A program made the translations under genes and the position numbers. A stretch of DNA of 64,000 nt, from positions 1 through 64,000 of the forward strand of contig JAUJPG010000013.1 of the NCBI GenBank assembly GCA_030447245.1, given 5' to 3'. Source of the DNA: Chloroflexota bacterium. GTDB taxonomy: Bacteria > Chloroflexota > UBA6077 > JACCZL01. This document shows, piece after piece, positions 1 through 9,326 of this stretch. A model generated the notes under the pieces. The model saw nothing but the letters and a program-made list of their open reading frames with translations. It did not search any database and was not told the DNA's origin. Position 1 is the first letter of the stretch; every line of letters starts with the position of its first letter.

Positions 1-1398
1 GAAGTCCGGCGCCGGCCGCAGCGTGTCCACCGGCCAGGAATTCGGCCACGTCTCGGTCAGCAACAGGGCGGTCGCGACGGCCATGACGTCGAAACGGAGA
101 CGCGGTACGCGGCGCACGAGCCAGGCGAGGCCGAAGCTGGCGGCGACGCTCAAGCCCACGAAGCCGATCAGCATGAACCGACCCGGCGTTCGCAGGAAGT
201 CGAGCCCTGGCAGCGCGGTCAGGAACGCGTATGGCAGGATGATCGGCAGGTTGTATTCCGTGAAGCGGCTCTGGCCGAGAAGCTTCAGCGAGGGCCCGAG
301 GGCCAGCAGGACCGAGAGCAGGACGAACAGTAGCCAGAGGCGGGCTCGTCTGTCACCACTGAACAGGGCAACGAGGCAGAGCGACAGGCCGGTCCAGGTG
401 AGATAGACAGAGGTTTCGATACTCCAGGTGATCGGTCCTTCGAGGAACTTGCTGCCGATCAGAGCATTGAACGCTCGGCTATACAGACTCGGGATGAATA
501 GGTGGACGAGGTCGGGCTGAAACTGGGGCGACGAGCGATTGTAAGCGTCCGGGTCGGGCTGTTGCAGATCGCGAGTGGCCATCGTGATCGCCAGCAGCAG
601 CGGCCCGACAAGCACCAGAGTGCTGGCGGCGATCAGCGCAGTCCGTCCAGACAAGAAGGCCAGGTTAGCGCGGTTTGCGGCCAGCCAGCAGGCCGCGAGC
701 AAGAACCCGCTGGCAAGGGCCGCGCTGACGAACTGAAAACCATTGTGGAGCAACGTCAGCAGGAGCAGAAGCCCGGTCGCGACCGTCCACCAGGCATTCC
801 GTCGCGGTTCGAGCGCCCGGTGCAGCGCCAGTAGCGTCAGCGGCAGCAACCCCACGAACGCTCGGTCCAGGTGGCCCAGCGTCCCCGCCTGACGGATTGG
901 CGCCGCCATCAGAACGATACCCGCGAAGACGGCGATGCCGCGGTGGAAGCCGAGTCCGCGCGCCAAAAGGTACATGCAGTAACCGGTCAGCCAGTGGCTG
1001 ACCAGCAGCGCACTGTTGTACGCCGCCTCGGGCCCCAAGGCCCAGAGCGGCGCCGCGGCCGCCCCCACGACCGAGAACGCACCCTGAGAATGGGTCAGTA
1101 GTGATGCACCATGGGGATAAAAAAGAAGCCTGGTGTACGCCAGCGGCTCTTGCCCGAGCAGTACCTGCTGAAGGCGCCAAAGCACCCAGAGTTGGTGCCC
1201 GGCGTCGCCGCCGTCGCTGGTGAGGGAGGTGGTGAAATGCCGCACGGTCGGCCAGGTCAGGCCAATCGTCAGCGCAGCATAAACGAGGAGTGGCACACCA
1301 TGTTCGAGCCCGAAACCCCGGAGCGTCGCCCAGGCACGGGCGCGGGTGGCCGCCGAAGCCGGTGGGTGGCTAGGCGCGGACACGGAGGCGGGCGGCAT
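1..1398 (-). CDS. multi-pass membrane protein, GT-C/YfhO-like, 3' end cut by window edge
   Basis: The reading frame is open from an ATG at 1398 to the window edge, so about 466 codons are visible and the C-terminus is missing. The start is preceded by GAGGGTCGAGG. It lies 29 nt inside the end of the upstream gene, so the two are probably translationally coupled. The protein is a chain of hydrophobic helices with short loops; the segment around residues 60-75 includes LAYTRLLFYPHG and later helices read LTLLALHRALE and YLTWTGLSLCLVALF. This resembles large polytopic membrane proteins of the GT-C or YfhO type that act on lipid-linked sugars. I cannot assign the family or a substrate. The adjacent glycosyltransferase-like gene supports a role in envelope glycan assembly, which is inference. 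Confidence 0.6.
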   Translation of the reverse strand, partial: MPPASVSAPSHPPASAATRARAWATLRGFGLEHGVPLLVYAALTIGLTWPTVRHFTTSLTSDGGDAGHQLWVLWRLQQVLLGQEPLAYTRLLFYPHGASLLTHSQGAFSVVGAAAAPLWALGPEAAYNSALLVSHWLTGYCMYLLARGLGFHRGIAVFAGIVLMAAPIRQAGTLGHLDRAFVGLLPLTLLALHRALEPRRNAWWTVATGLLLLLTLLHNGFQFVSAALASGFLLAACWLAANRANLAFLSGRTALIAASTLVLVGPLLLAITMATRDLQQPDPDAYNRSSPQFQPDLVHLFIPSLYSRAFNALIGSKFLEGPITWSIETSVYLTWTGLSLCLVALFSGDRRARLWLLFVLLSVLLALGPSLKLLGQSRFTEYNLPIILPYAFLTALPGLDFLRTPGRFMLIGFVGLSVAASFGLAWLVRRVPRLRFDVMAVATALLLTETWPNSWPVDTLRPAPDF

Positions 1399-3277
1399 CC
1401 TCGACCCTCGTCAACACCTGTTGCTCGTCCACATGGAGCCCCGGAGCGGCGGCGGTGACTCTGACGGCGAGCCGATACTCTCCCGGTGCGAGGCTGGGCG
1501 GGGTCCACTCAACTCCCAGTCGCTTCCGCTCATGCGGCCGCCAGCGCACGTGACCGTGCCATGCGGCCCAGACTTGCTGGCCTGACGAGTCATGGATCGA
1601 GAAGATCACCATCGTCTGTCCCATCTCGCCCCCGAAGTTCTCGAGGTGGGCCCACGCTTCCACCTTCGGCTGCCCCTTCTCGCCGGGCACGAGCGTGGTC
1701 CCCGCGGCCGCCACGGCAATCCAAGGCCTGCCCACATCCGCTCGCACGCTCGAGCCAACTCCCCACGACGGATCCAGCGGCGTGCCGAATCCCAAGACGA
1801 GCGCTGCAAGCAGGCCCGCCCCCACCCCAGCCAATCGGCGCGCCAACGGCGTCCTCAACGTGGTGGCGTAGAGCGCGCCGGTGGCGATTGCTGCTGCCAA
1901 GCCGAGCACGATGAGCGGCTGGGCCCCGGGTAAGCCCCAGCGGACCCACGCAGTTGTTTTGGCAAGGTTTCCGGTGAGGAAGCGCGGTAGCCAGAGATCC
2001 TCGAGCGGTGCCTTCACCGCCTCCGTCGCGTTCGGCATCGTGACCGTGGCGATGGAGACGAGCGCCAGCGATAGCGCGATCAAAGGCTCGCTGCGCGGGC
2101 GGGCCGCCCGGGGCACTAGGCCAGCAAGCACGGCCGCGAAGGGTAGCGCCGGCATGAGGAAGCGTGGGCCGGGCGTCACTCCGCCCAAGGGTAGGTAATA
2201 GCCGGCGTTGGACAGCAGGTAGGCCCAGACGATCGCTCCACAGACCGCGACCTCACGCCAGGAGTATGCGCGCCAGAGGGCGGCGCAGAAGCCAAGAGGC
2301 GCCAGTGCCAGCCAGGGCGACAGCCGGAGCAGGCCACGCGGACCCAGCAAGATCTCTCCTAGGACCGACAGCTTCGGCTCCGTCACGCCCAGGACCCCGC
2401 GGCTCATTCCGGCGGCGAAGCCACTGTTCGCCACGTTCGAGTAGCTGAGGCTGAACGGCCCACCAAAGGAGACCCAGTTGTAGCCCAGCAGCACTAGCGC
2501 GGGCGGCAGCGCACCGGCCGCCATCAGGAAGGGCGCTCGCCGATGGCGCGAGAGGGCGTAGAGCAGCAGCACACTCACTCCAATGATCGCGGCAACCTCG
2601 ACGAGCACCGCCCACCCGGCCAGGAAGCCCGCCCAGATCGGCGACCATGTCGAGCGTGCCGCGCACGGCCGCGACAGCACGTAGAAGGCGGCAAATAGGA
2701 AGAACGTCGACGCCGCGTGGCCGAAGTACATCGTGGCAAAGGGGAAGGCAATCGTCCCTAAGGCGTAAGCGACGGTTACCGTCAGCGCCCAGCGTTCGCC
2801 CACGTGCGGCCGCAGGAAGCGCAGCAGCAGCACAGCCAGCAGCACCGTCGTGAGACCCGAGACGGTAAAGGTCAGCGCGTGCAGGACAGTTGTGGGATCT
2901 GGCCGCTCGGAGCCCGCCTGTGCTGCCATAGCACGCATCAACGCGTAGACCGGCACGCCCAGCAGCGAGCTACCAGGACCCTTGTCGGAGTAGTAGTGGC
3001 CGACGTACAGCGACTTGTCCCCGGTGTTCTCGTGATACCGATCGATACGCGTCGCGCCGTCGTCGACCAGCGCCAGGACGAGGTCGTAGCGACTGTTTTC
3101 ATTCCAGAACGGCACCTGGTAGAAGAAGCCGTAGCACAGCGTCAGCAGCAGCGCGAGAATCACCTCCCGCTGCGCGACCGGCCCGAGCCTCCAGCGCCGA
3201 AGCGCGGCCGCCTGCACCGGGACACCGTCGAGCGATTGCCTGTCATGTCGAGCGGGAGCTTCGGCGACGGCTGCCAC
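1370..3277 (-). CDS. GT39-like (GT-C) membrane glycosyltransferase with C-terminal beta-sandwich
   Basis: 635 residues, starting at a GTG with GGGGAGGAG about 10 nt upstream. The N-terminal 40 residues are cytosolic, followed by roughly 11-13 hydrophobic segments. The first extracytoplasmic loop contains acidic and aromatic residues (SRYDLVLALVDDGATRIDRY, then YYSDKGPGSS), where GT-C enzymes carry their catalytic Asp. The last 110 residues or so are soluble and beta-rich (VEAWAHLENFGGEMGQ; PGEYRLAVRV), like the extracytoplasmic Ig-like tail also seen in two GT39-like genes near the right end of this window. Family knowledge predicts transfer of a sugar from a polyprenyl-phosphate donor at the outer membrane face. 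Donor and acceptor are unknown. It overlaps the next gene by 29 nt. Confidence 0.7.
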   Translation of the reverse strand: MAAVAEAPARHDRQSLDGVPVQAAALRRWRLGPVAQREVILALLLTLCYGFFYQVPFWNENSRYDLVLALVDDGATRIDRYHENTGDKSLYVGHYYSDKGPGSSLLGVPVYALMRAMAAQAGSERPDPTTVLHALTFTVSGLTTVLLAVLLLRFLRPHVGERWALTVTVAYALGTIAFPFATMYFGHAASTFFLFAAFYVLSRPCAARSTWSPIWAGFLAGWAVLVEVAAIIGVSVLLLYALSRHRRAPFLMAAGALPPALVLLGYNWVSFGGPFSLSYSNVANSGFAAGMSRGVLGVTEPKLSVLGEILLGPRGLLRLSPWLALAPLGFCAALWRAYSWREVAVCGAIVWAYLLSNAGYYLPLGGVTPGPRFLMPALPFAAVLAGLVPRAARPRSEPLIALSLALVSIATVTMPNATEAVKAPLEDLWLPRFLTGNLAKTTAWVRWGLPGAQPLIVLGLAAAIATGALYATTLRTPLARRLAGVGAGLLAALVLGFGTPLDPSWGVGSSVRADVGRPWIAVAAAGTTLVPGEKGQPKVEAWAHLENFGGEMGQTMVIFSIHDSSGQQVWAAWHGHVRWRPHERKRLGVEWTPPSLAPGEYRLAVRVTAAAPGLHVDEQQVLTRVEDAARLRVRA

Positions 3278-3943
3278 GTGCGGCGCTCCTCCCCGGAGGA
3301 CTACACCCGCGATGCCTTCGGATAGTCCGGCGCGGGCCGATCGATCCGGAACCCCAGCGCGGGCAGGCGAGTCGCTAGGACCGGGACCCCGGCAACCCCC
3401 TTGCCCAGGTCGCGCACATGAAGTAGACCAGAAACTTGATGGGACGCGCCACGGTCAAGCGCCCGAGCCACGAGAAACGAGCGCACCGCCTCGGCTTGAG
3501 GTCAGCGGCGCCCCGATCATCGGCAGCGAGACGCCGTCAGGCGAGGGATGCCTACCGATCGCGGGCTCCGAACGGACACACTCCCGAGTACAGGGTGGAC
3601 GGGCGCCGCGCCGGACGTGTGCGGAGGCTGTCCGTGAAGCTCCGATGACCCGTGCGGTTCGCCGCCGCACCCGTGGTGGCTGGCACCGCGCTGGTCCCGC
3701 ACCCACCGTGGCTGCGCCGAGCGGCGCGCCCAGACGTGGTGGCGATTGCCGATCCATCACGGGATCCCCTACCAGGACGCTGGCGCTCGGGTGCTCACCC
3801 GCGGCGCCTGAGCCGCCCAGCGTGGCGGCTCCGCGTACCGTGCGATCACCTGCGTCACCTATCGGGTCGGAACCAGGCGTTGCCTGGGGCCTCGGTGCCC
3901 CATATACTGCGGCAGCTTCTGCGTGCCCCCGGAGGATCCACCT
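3278..3943. other. intergenic region, 666 bp, no gene recognised
   Basis: This gap separates the divergent GT39-like gene (minus) from the secreted glycoside hydrolase (plus). Open frames exist on both strands, but their translations are Arg/Pro/Ala-rich and match no family I know, as expected of random frames in GC-rich DNA. A small hairpin (GTGCGG...CCGCAC) lies at 3652-3670. The promoter of the hydrolase must lie at the right end, and GGAGG at about 3930-3937 is its ribosome binding site. Confidence 0.5.
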
Positions 3944-5520
3944 GTGCATCGTCGTCTAAGCGCGGCGCGCCCGCTCCTGTCGGCCTGCCTCCTGCTCTGC
4001 TTGCTCGCCGCCCCCAGCTTCGCCGCCCAGGGCACGTCTCGCGCGAACAGCCCGGAGTATGGGCTCAACGCCTTCCTGTGGGACCAGCCGGCCACGACGG
4101 AGCGCGACGTCGCCCTGGTCCAGGCGCTCGGCTTCGGTTGGGTCAAGCTGCTGTTCCCCTGGGCCGGCATCGAGAAGGAGGCCAAGGGGGCGTACAACTG
4201 GACGGAGGCCGACCGCGTCGTCCGGGCCGCCAACGCCGGCGGACTCAAGATCATCGCACGCCTCGACCGCCAACCCCGCTGGGCGCGGGCCGACCGAGCC
4301 CCCACCGGCCCGCCGAACAACTACCAGGACTACGCCGACTTCGTTTCAGCCTTCGTCTCCCGCTACAAGGCCGGTTCGCCGCTGGGCACCGTGCACGCCA
4401 TTCAGGTCTGGAACGAGCCGAACCTGGACCGCGAGTGGGGCGGCCAGCGCCCGATCGACCGAAGGAGCGCGGCCGACTACGTACGCCTGCTCGGGACGGC
4501 CTATCGCGCAGCCAAGGCGGCCGATCCGAGCGTGACCGTGATCGCCGGGAGCCTGGCGCCGACCGGCTGGCAGGGTCCAGAGGCGATGCCGGACGACCAG
4601 TACCTGCGGGCGATGTTCGAGTCGGGTCTGAAGGGCAACTACGACGTGCTGGGGGCCAACGCCAACGTCCAATGCCCTTCAGTCGAGGCTGAACCCGGCG
4701 CCTGCCCCGTGATGGCCCAACGGATGTGGCACCCCTCCTTCTACTTCCGGCGGGTCGAGCAGCTCCGTGACATCATGGTCGCCCACGGCGATGGGGACAA
4801 GCAGATCTGGCTGATGGAGTTCGGCTGGACCACGGACACGATCCACGAGGGCTACTCCTGGTACGCCACCGACGAGGCGACCAAGGCGGAGCTGATCGTT
4901 CGAGCGTTCCAGTACGCCCGAGAGAGGTGGTCGCCCTGGATCGGGGTGATGGCGCTCTGGACGGTGGCCGACCCGGCCTGGGGCCCCCAGGACGAGCAGG
5001 TCTGGTGGTCGATCACGAACCCGGACGGCACGCCCCGCCCGGCCTACGAGCGCCTCGCGCGGGCGGTCGAGGCGGGCCAGCTCCTGGGGGGGGCTCGGCC
5101 GCGGGTGGCCCGGGGGCCGCACGCCGGCGCCGCGGCGCCGGGCGCGTTGATCTCGCCCGCCATCGCGGCCCCGCCGGACCCATCGGCTTCGCCGACCCCG
5201 CCCACGGACCCCTCGCCTGCACAGGCCGCGGCGCCCGTGACGGCCGAGCCCGCGCCCGCTCCGACCGGCGAGGAGCGGCTGCGGGTGGTCGGGACCGACG
5301 GTGCGGGCGTCAACCTGCGCACCGCCCCCAGCCTGGGAGCCGCCTCAACCTGCGCGCCGCCCCCAGCCTGGGCGCCGCCCGCATCGCGACCGTGCCGGAA
5401 GGCGCGGTGCTGCGCGCCGTTGACGGCCCGCGCGAAAGCGAGGGACGCACCTGGCGCCGGGTGCGCGACGCGGAGCAGAACGAGGGCTGGGTCGCCGCCG
5501 ACTTCCTGGCTCCCGTGTAG
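3944..5520 (+). CDS. secreted clan-A glycoside hydrolase with C-terminal SH3-like domain (frameshifted)
   Basis: A GTG at 3944 is chosen because GGAGG lies 7 nt upstream and it gives a clean signal peptide (HRRLSAARP, then a Leu/Cys-rich core ending SFA-AQG). A GTG at 3923 is the alternative. Residues about 35-400 form a TIM-barrel glycosidase. WNEPN carries the presumed acid/base Glu and WLMEFGW the nucleophile Glu, the layout of clan GH-A (GH5/GH39-like). A Pro/Ala-rich linker (PPDPSASPTPPTDPSP) leads to a bacterial SH3 domain beginning VNLRTAPSLGAA. There a 35-bp tandem duplication shifts the frame. The domain continues in the +1 frame (ATVPEGAVLRAV...GWVAADFLAPV) and stops at 5520. As sequenced, the original frame runs into unrelated sequence to 5659. 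Substrate unknown, presumably a xylan- or glucan-like polymer or the cell wall. Confidence 0.8.
5309..5378. repeat. 35-bp tandem duplication inside the SH3 coding region
   Basis: Bases 5309-5343 and 5344-5378 are two adjacent 35-nt units differing at three positions. Each encodes the (V/L)NLR(T/A)APSLGAA motif of the SH3 domain. Because 35 is not a multiple of three, the second copy puts the rest of the gene out of frame. Removing one unit restores a continuous, textbook SH3 domain ending at 5520. Confidence 0.92.
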
Positions 5521-5955
5521 CGGCCGCGGCAGAACCGCGGAGTACCTCAGCCGCGACGGCTCGGGACTTCCGCAGCCGCCAGGAGGCCTCGATCGACGGC
5601 TGTCATCACTCCGTTCCTGGAGTAGCGGGCGTCGGCGCGGACGGCGGGCGGGACGATGAGGCTGTGCGAGTCTCTCCCGCTCAGCGCTGTGGCGTCCAGG
5701 TCAGGGGAGCGAGCGAACGTCGTTCAGGGTTCATGGATGATAGCGCTGACCATTTGTCGTTGCGGAGGACGCTGACCTGCGCCGTCGGACTGGTGGCCGA
5801 TGCGAGGCTGACGATCCACTCCATGCCCGTCGACACGGCCAGACCCAGGAGATCGCCGTAGCATGTTCGGCTGTCGTCAAGCCGGTCGGGCGGGCCGTAG
5901 ACAGCCGCCCCGAGTACGTATACAGTGGGACGTGAACCGACCGGGAGGTGGCGTG
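5521..5955. other. intergenic region, 435 bp, holding a dispersed repeat copy
   Basis: There is no convincing gene between the glycoside hydrolase and the ABM-domain protein. The middle (about 5655-5755) is one copy of a roughly 95-bp repeat also found near 12700. The right end carries GGGAGG at 5943-5948, the ribosome binding site of the next gene. Confidence 0.6.
5655..5755 (+). repeat. dispersed ~95-bp repeat, copy A
   Basis: This stretch aligns by eye to 12696-12790 in the same orientation. Shared blocks include GCTGT(G/A)CGAGTCTC, AGCGCTGTGGCG, CGAGCGAA and GGTTTCATGG or GGGTTCATGG, with small indels between them. Copy B sits beside a truncated transposase, so the repeat may be the end of an old insertion sequence. 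It encodes no recognisable protein. Confidence 0.6.
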
Positions 5956-6264
5956 ATGTTGGCACGAGTGGCCTGGGGGAAGGTCAAGCCGGGGGCGTGG
6001 GAGGAGTACGAGCGAATCTACCGAGAAGAGATCTTGCCGGCCAGCCATGGCGTCAAGGGCCTGCGCTTCCGCGAGCTGCTTCGGGGCACGGACGATCCGA
6101 ACGAAGGCATCTCGTTGACCCTGTGGGACAGCCGCGAGGCGCTCGAAGAGTACGAGCGCGGCGAGACGTATCGCCACTTCGTGGAACGAGTCAAGCAGTT
6201 CTACGTCGGCGAGTACTGGATCAAGCACTTCGACGTTCGGCTCGGTGAGGACGTGCGCCGCTGA
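5956..6264 (+). CDS. ABM-family (dimeric alpha+beta barrel) monooxygenase-like protein
   Basis: 102 residues from an ATG at 5956, with GGGAGG ending 7 nt upstream; a GTG directly before it is a less well spaced alternative. The pattern MLARVAWGKVKPG...EEYERIYREEILP...GLRFRELL...ISLTLWDSREALEEYERG is the ferredoxin-like ABM/Dabb fold, used by antibiotic biosynthesis monooxygenases and related dimeric stress proteins. It has no signal peptide, so it is cytosolic. Small ABM proteins bind aromatic or haem-like ligands or are non-enzymatic, and the sequence does not decide between these. It stands alone and converges on the ScyD-like gene. Confidence 0.8.
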   Translation: MLARVAWGKVKPGAWEEYERIYREEILPASHGVKGLRFRELLRGTDDPNEGISLTLWDSREALEEYERGETYRHFVERVKQFYVGEYWIKHFDVRLGEDVRR

Positions 6265-6312
6265 GCCTGGCAGAGCGGTCCCGCGTCCGCATGGCTCCCC
6301 CGGGCGCTTGAG

Positions 6313-6346
6313 AGCCGGTCCCCGCTCGGGGCGGGGATCAGCGGCT
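6313..6346. terminator. hairpin between convergent genes
   Basis: TCCCCGC at 6319-6325 pairs with GCGGGGA at 6331-6337, and the flanking AGCCG and CGGCT extend the stem. It lies just past the ABM gene and overlaps the stop of the convergent ScyD-like gene. It has no T-run, so it is a probable bidirectional transcription stop at best. Confidence 0.5.
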
Positions 6347-7606
6347 GGGTATCTGGGCTGGCGCGGGTCGGGGCGCGGGCGCTGGCGGAGGCGACGGAGC
6401 TGGAGCGGGTGGCTGCGCCGCCGCCGCGACACCGTCGCAGCGGAGTACCTGCCCCTCGGGCGCAGCCGGGGGCGGGGCGCCGGGAAGCCCTGTGCTATTG
6501 ACCCCCACGTAGAGATTGCCAGCCTGGTCGAACGCGATGCCATGGGGCAGGTTCAGGCCGTCGGCGACCACTTGCGTTCGTCCGTTCGGCAGCACGCGCA
6601 GGACGTTGCCCGGCTTGATGCTGGGCGGCTCGTCAAGCGACGAGAACTCGATGCTGGTGCTGAGCTGCGAGACGTACAACAGCCGATCCGGACCAAAGGC
6701 CAGCGACGCGACCATCGTCAGACCGGTCACCGCGTCGCTCAGCTCGCCAGACGGGGTCACGCGCAGCACTGTTGCCCGTCCCGGCAGGAAGGGAAAGCCA
6801 GTCAGTAGACCAACGTAGATCGTGCCGTCCGGACCGACGGCAACACTGGTCGGCACCGGATCGGACTCCGGGCGGTCGCCTCGGTCCGGATTCGCCACCG
6901 GCTCATCAGGGCCGATCAGACCCGGCGGGAGATCCTCGCGGGAGATCGGGAGGCCCGGGATCACTGCCACCAGACTCACCTGGCCGCTCCGTGGGTCGAC
7001 CCGATACACCGCGTTTCCGCCGGCGTCCGCCGTGTAGAGGCTGCCATCCAGACCGAGGGCCAGGCCGTACAGGTTCGATTCGACCTGATACGGGTCGGGG
7101 TTGTTCGCCTTCTCGTAGGCGAGCACGTCCGCTACCTTCGCGACTGTGCCGGTCCGCGGGTCGATCCGCACCACCGCACCCTCGACGGACAGCGGCTCGA
7201 CCTGCGAGGTCACCTCGGCCGGCCCGCCAGCTGCCAACCAGAGCATCCCCCCCGACGCGACCAGGCCGGCCGGACCACCAAAGCCCTCCGCTCCGTAGGA
7301 CGGCAAACCGGAGGCGACCACGGTTTTTGTGCCTCCGGGACCGATGCGTGTCACCTGGCCGGTCCGTCCGCGCGTCTGGGGCTCCTCCGATGGGTCGCCG
7401 CTCGGTGAAACGGGCAGGACCTCCGTACCGCCGGAGCCGGCTTCCGAGACGTACAACGTCCCGTCCTCGGCAAAGGCCAGGAAGCGCGGGTTGACCAGGC
7501 CACTCGCCACCACGGTCGAGCAGCGGCCCTGGGCCTGTACCAAACCCCCACCAATGCTCATCAGCAGCAAACCCGGCACCACGACCGCGAGCCACACCCG
7601 TTTCAC
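6338..7606 (-). CDS. secreted ScyD/ScyE-like beta-propeller protein
   Basis: 422 residues from a GTG at 7606, chosen because AGGAGG sits 5 nt upstream and it begins a good signal peptide (VKRVWLAVVVPGLLLMSIGG...VQAQG). The open frame extends further upstream without a comparable site. The body has repeated NHL/SMP-like blades: LAFAEDGTLYVSEAG, GLALGLDGSLYTADAGGNA, VAVGPDGTIYVGLL, LAFGPDRLLYVSQL and IAFDQAGNLYVGVN. This is the pattern of the ScyD/ScyE family. The C-terminus is a Pro/Ala-rich tail of about 35 residues that may span the wall. Members are extracytoplasmic and mostly of unknown function; scytonemin linkage is cyanobacterial and should not be assumed here. Confidence 0.82.
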   Translation of the reverse strand: MKRVWLAVVVPGLLLMSIGGGLVQAQGRCSTVVASGLVNPRFLAFAEDGTLYVSEAGSGGTEVLPVSPSGDPSEEPQTRGRTGQVTRIGPGGTKTVVASGLPSYGAEGFGGPAGLVASGGMLWLAAGGPAEVTSQVEPLSVEGAVVRIDPRTGTVAKVADVLAYEKANNPDPYQVESNLYGLALGLDGSLYTADAGGNAVYRVDPRSGQVSLVAVIPGLPISREDLPPGLIGPDEPVANPDRGDRPESDPVPTSVAVGPDGTIYVGLLTGFPFLPGRATVLRVTPSGELSDAVTGLTMVASLAFGPDRLLYVSQLSTSIEFSSLDEPPSIKPGNVLRVLPNGRTQVVADGLNLPHGIAFDQAGNLYVGVNSTGLPGAPPPAAPEGQVLRCDGVAAAAQPPAPAPSPPPAPAPRPAPAQIPSR

Positions 7607-7963
7607 GGCAGCCTCCTGTCCCGATCTGCCAACTCCGAGCTTGTCCTCGGGTAGCCGGCTCAGCGCGACCAAGCATACGCCCTCTGCCACGGATGTCAAG
7701 TGGCGATCGCCGATGACGAACAGCAGCGAGGAGGTGCCGCTATACTCTCCTGACCACACCCTGCCACTCTGGACATTCGAGGTCAGGAGTCCGCACTCTT
7801 CTTGATCCCCTGCGCCGACGGGCCTCCGTCGACATGACCGGTGTGCTGGTTGTGGAACGCTCTGTCCTGATGGGCGCTAGCGCCTCAAGGATCAACTCCT
7901 ACGCACGCCACTGTGGGTGCTGTTCAGGCACACCCCCGTCACCCATCAACTGGAGGGGTTCGC
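7607..7963. other. divergent intergenic region, 357 bp
   Basis: The gap lies between the divergent ScyD-like and luciferase-like genes and must hold both promoters. I see no clear -35/-10 pair, long palindrome or RNA gene. GGAGGGG near 7952 is the ribosome binding site of the gene at 7964. Confidence 0.5.
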
Positions 7964-9241
7964 GTGAAGCTCGAGATGTTCCACCTGATGCCCTATCGCG
8001 AGCTACCGGAGGACTTCGCCGAGAAGCACCACAGCGTCTGGGTGGACATCCCCAGCCACCTGTTCGATCCGGCCCGCGCCCACGAGATGTACAACGACAC
8101 GCTCGACGAGCTGGAGTTCGGCACGACGGTTGGCTACGATGGCGTCTGCGTCAACGAGCACCACGGCAACGGCTACGGCATGATGCCGTCGCCCAACATC
8201 ATGGCCGCCTCGGTGGCGCGACGGACGCGTGACGCGGCCGTCATCGTCCTGGGCAACTCCATCGCCCTGTACAACCCGCCCGTGCGGGTGGCCGAGGAGT
8301 TCGCCATGCTGGACGTCATCAGCGGCGGCCGGCTTATCGCCGGATTCCCCGTGGGCAGCAGCCAGGACACGAACTTCGCCTACGGCATGAACCCCGCCAC
8401 GCTGCGCGATCGCTACTACGAGGCGGAGCGGCTGATCATCGAGGCGTGGACCAATCCCGACGTCTTCTCGTTTGACGGCAAGTACACCCAGCTCCGCTAC
8501 GTAAACATCTGGCCGCGACCGATTCAGCGGCCGCATCCGCCGGTCTGGATCCCCGGCGGTGGCTCGATCGAGACCTGGGGCTGGTGCCTTGAAAAGGGGT
8601 ACCTGTACGCCTATCTCTCGTATTCGGGCTTCAAGCGCGGCAAGCTGGTGATGGACGGTTTCTGGAAGAAGGCCGACGAGCTGGGGGTGGAGCGTAACCC
8701 CTACCACGCTGGCTTCTTGCAGCTCGTCGCGGTCGGCGAATCCGCGAGCGAGGTTGAAGAGAAGTTCGGCCCCCACGGCGAGTACTTCTACAACAAGATG
8801 CTGCACGTCTACCCGGGCTTCCGAGAAGCTCCAGGCTACCGGACGCTCGACACCATCAAGATGGGCCTTCTGGGACAGACGACCTTCTTCGGCGATCGAC
8901 CGCCGTCGCTCACCTGGAAGGATCTCCTAGCGCAGGGAAACATCGTTGCCGGCACGCCCAGTCAGGTCACAGAGCAGCTCGAGCAGGTCATCAAGGACCT
9001 GCACATCGGCCACCTGATGGTGCTCAACCAGTTCGGCTCGATCCCCCACGACCTGGCGATGGACAACATCAAGCTGATGGGCGAGAAGGTCCTGCCAAAG
9101 CTGCGCCACCTCTGGGACGGCCGGTACGAGGACCGCTGGTGGATCAAGCCGCTCGACGGCCGGCGCTCAGTATCACCACTCCGCACCCAGGCCCCGACGA
9201 CGGCACGAGCCGAGGTGCTGACCGCGGCCAAAGCGCGCTGA
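7964..9241 (+). CDS. LLM-class (luciferase-like) flavin-dependent oxidoreductase, copy 1
   Basis: 425 residues from a GTG at 7964 with GGAGGGG 6-8 nt upstream. This is a bacterial luciferase-like TIM barrel: NEHHGNGYGMMPSP near residue 65 is the conserved active-site strand, VAEEFAMLDVISGGRLIAGF is the typical second signature, and PVWIPGGGSIETW lies in the later flavin-binding part. Family enzymes use FMNH2 and O2 to oxidise or cleave varied substrates. It precedes an alpha/beta hydrolase by 85 nt in the same direction. The same gene pair recurs in mirror image at 10287-12232, so oxidoreductase and hydrolase probably act in sequence, for example oxygenation followed by ester or C-C hydrolysis. 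That pathway is inference. Confidence 0.9.
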   Translation: MKLEMFHLMPYRELPEDFAEKHHSVWVDIPSHLFDPARAHEMYNDTLDELEFGTTVGYDGVCVNEHHGNGYGMMPSPNIMAASVARRTRDAAVIVLGNSIALYNPPVRVAEEFAMLDVISGGRLIAGFPVGSSQDTNFAYGMNPATLRDRYYEAERLIIEAWTNPDVFSFDGKYTQLRYVNIWPRPIQRPHPPVWIPGGGSIETWGWCLEKGYLYAYLSYSGFKRGKLVMDGFWKKADELGVERNPYHAGFLQLVAVGESASEVEEKFGPHGEYFYNKMLHVYPGFREAPGYRTLDTIKMGLLGQTTFFGDRPPSLTWKDLLAQGNIVAGTPSQVTEQLEQVIKDLHIGHLMVLNQFGSIPHDLAMDNIKLMGEKVLPKLRHLWDGRYEDRWWIKPLDGRRSVSPLRTQAPTTARAEVLTAAKAR

Positions 9242-9326
9242 TCATCCACGATGGTCGGTCCGATCGGTCGGGCGTCCACCTGGCGGATTCGACTGGACCG
9301 AGCCGACACCCGAAGGAGGGGAGCGC

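Noticed and set aside
3278..3943. Open frames of 160-215 codons on both strands in the gap before the glycosidase
   Set aside because: No homology, hydrophobic pattern or good start signals; composition is typical of random frames in GC-rich DNA.
5655..5755. Group II intron end as an explanation for the dispersed repeat
   Set aside because: The GTGCG-like start was suggestive, but no domain V hairpin or reverse transcriptase relic was found next to either copy.
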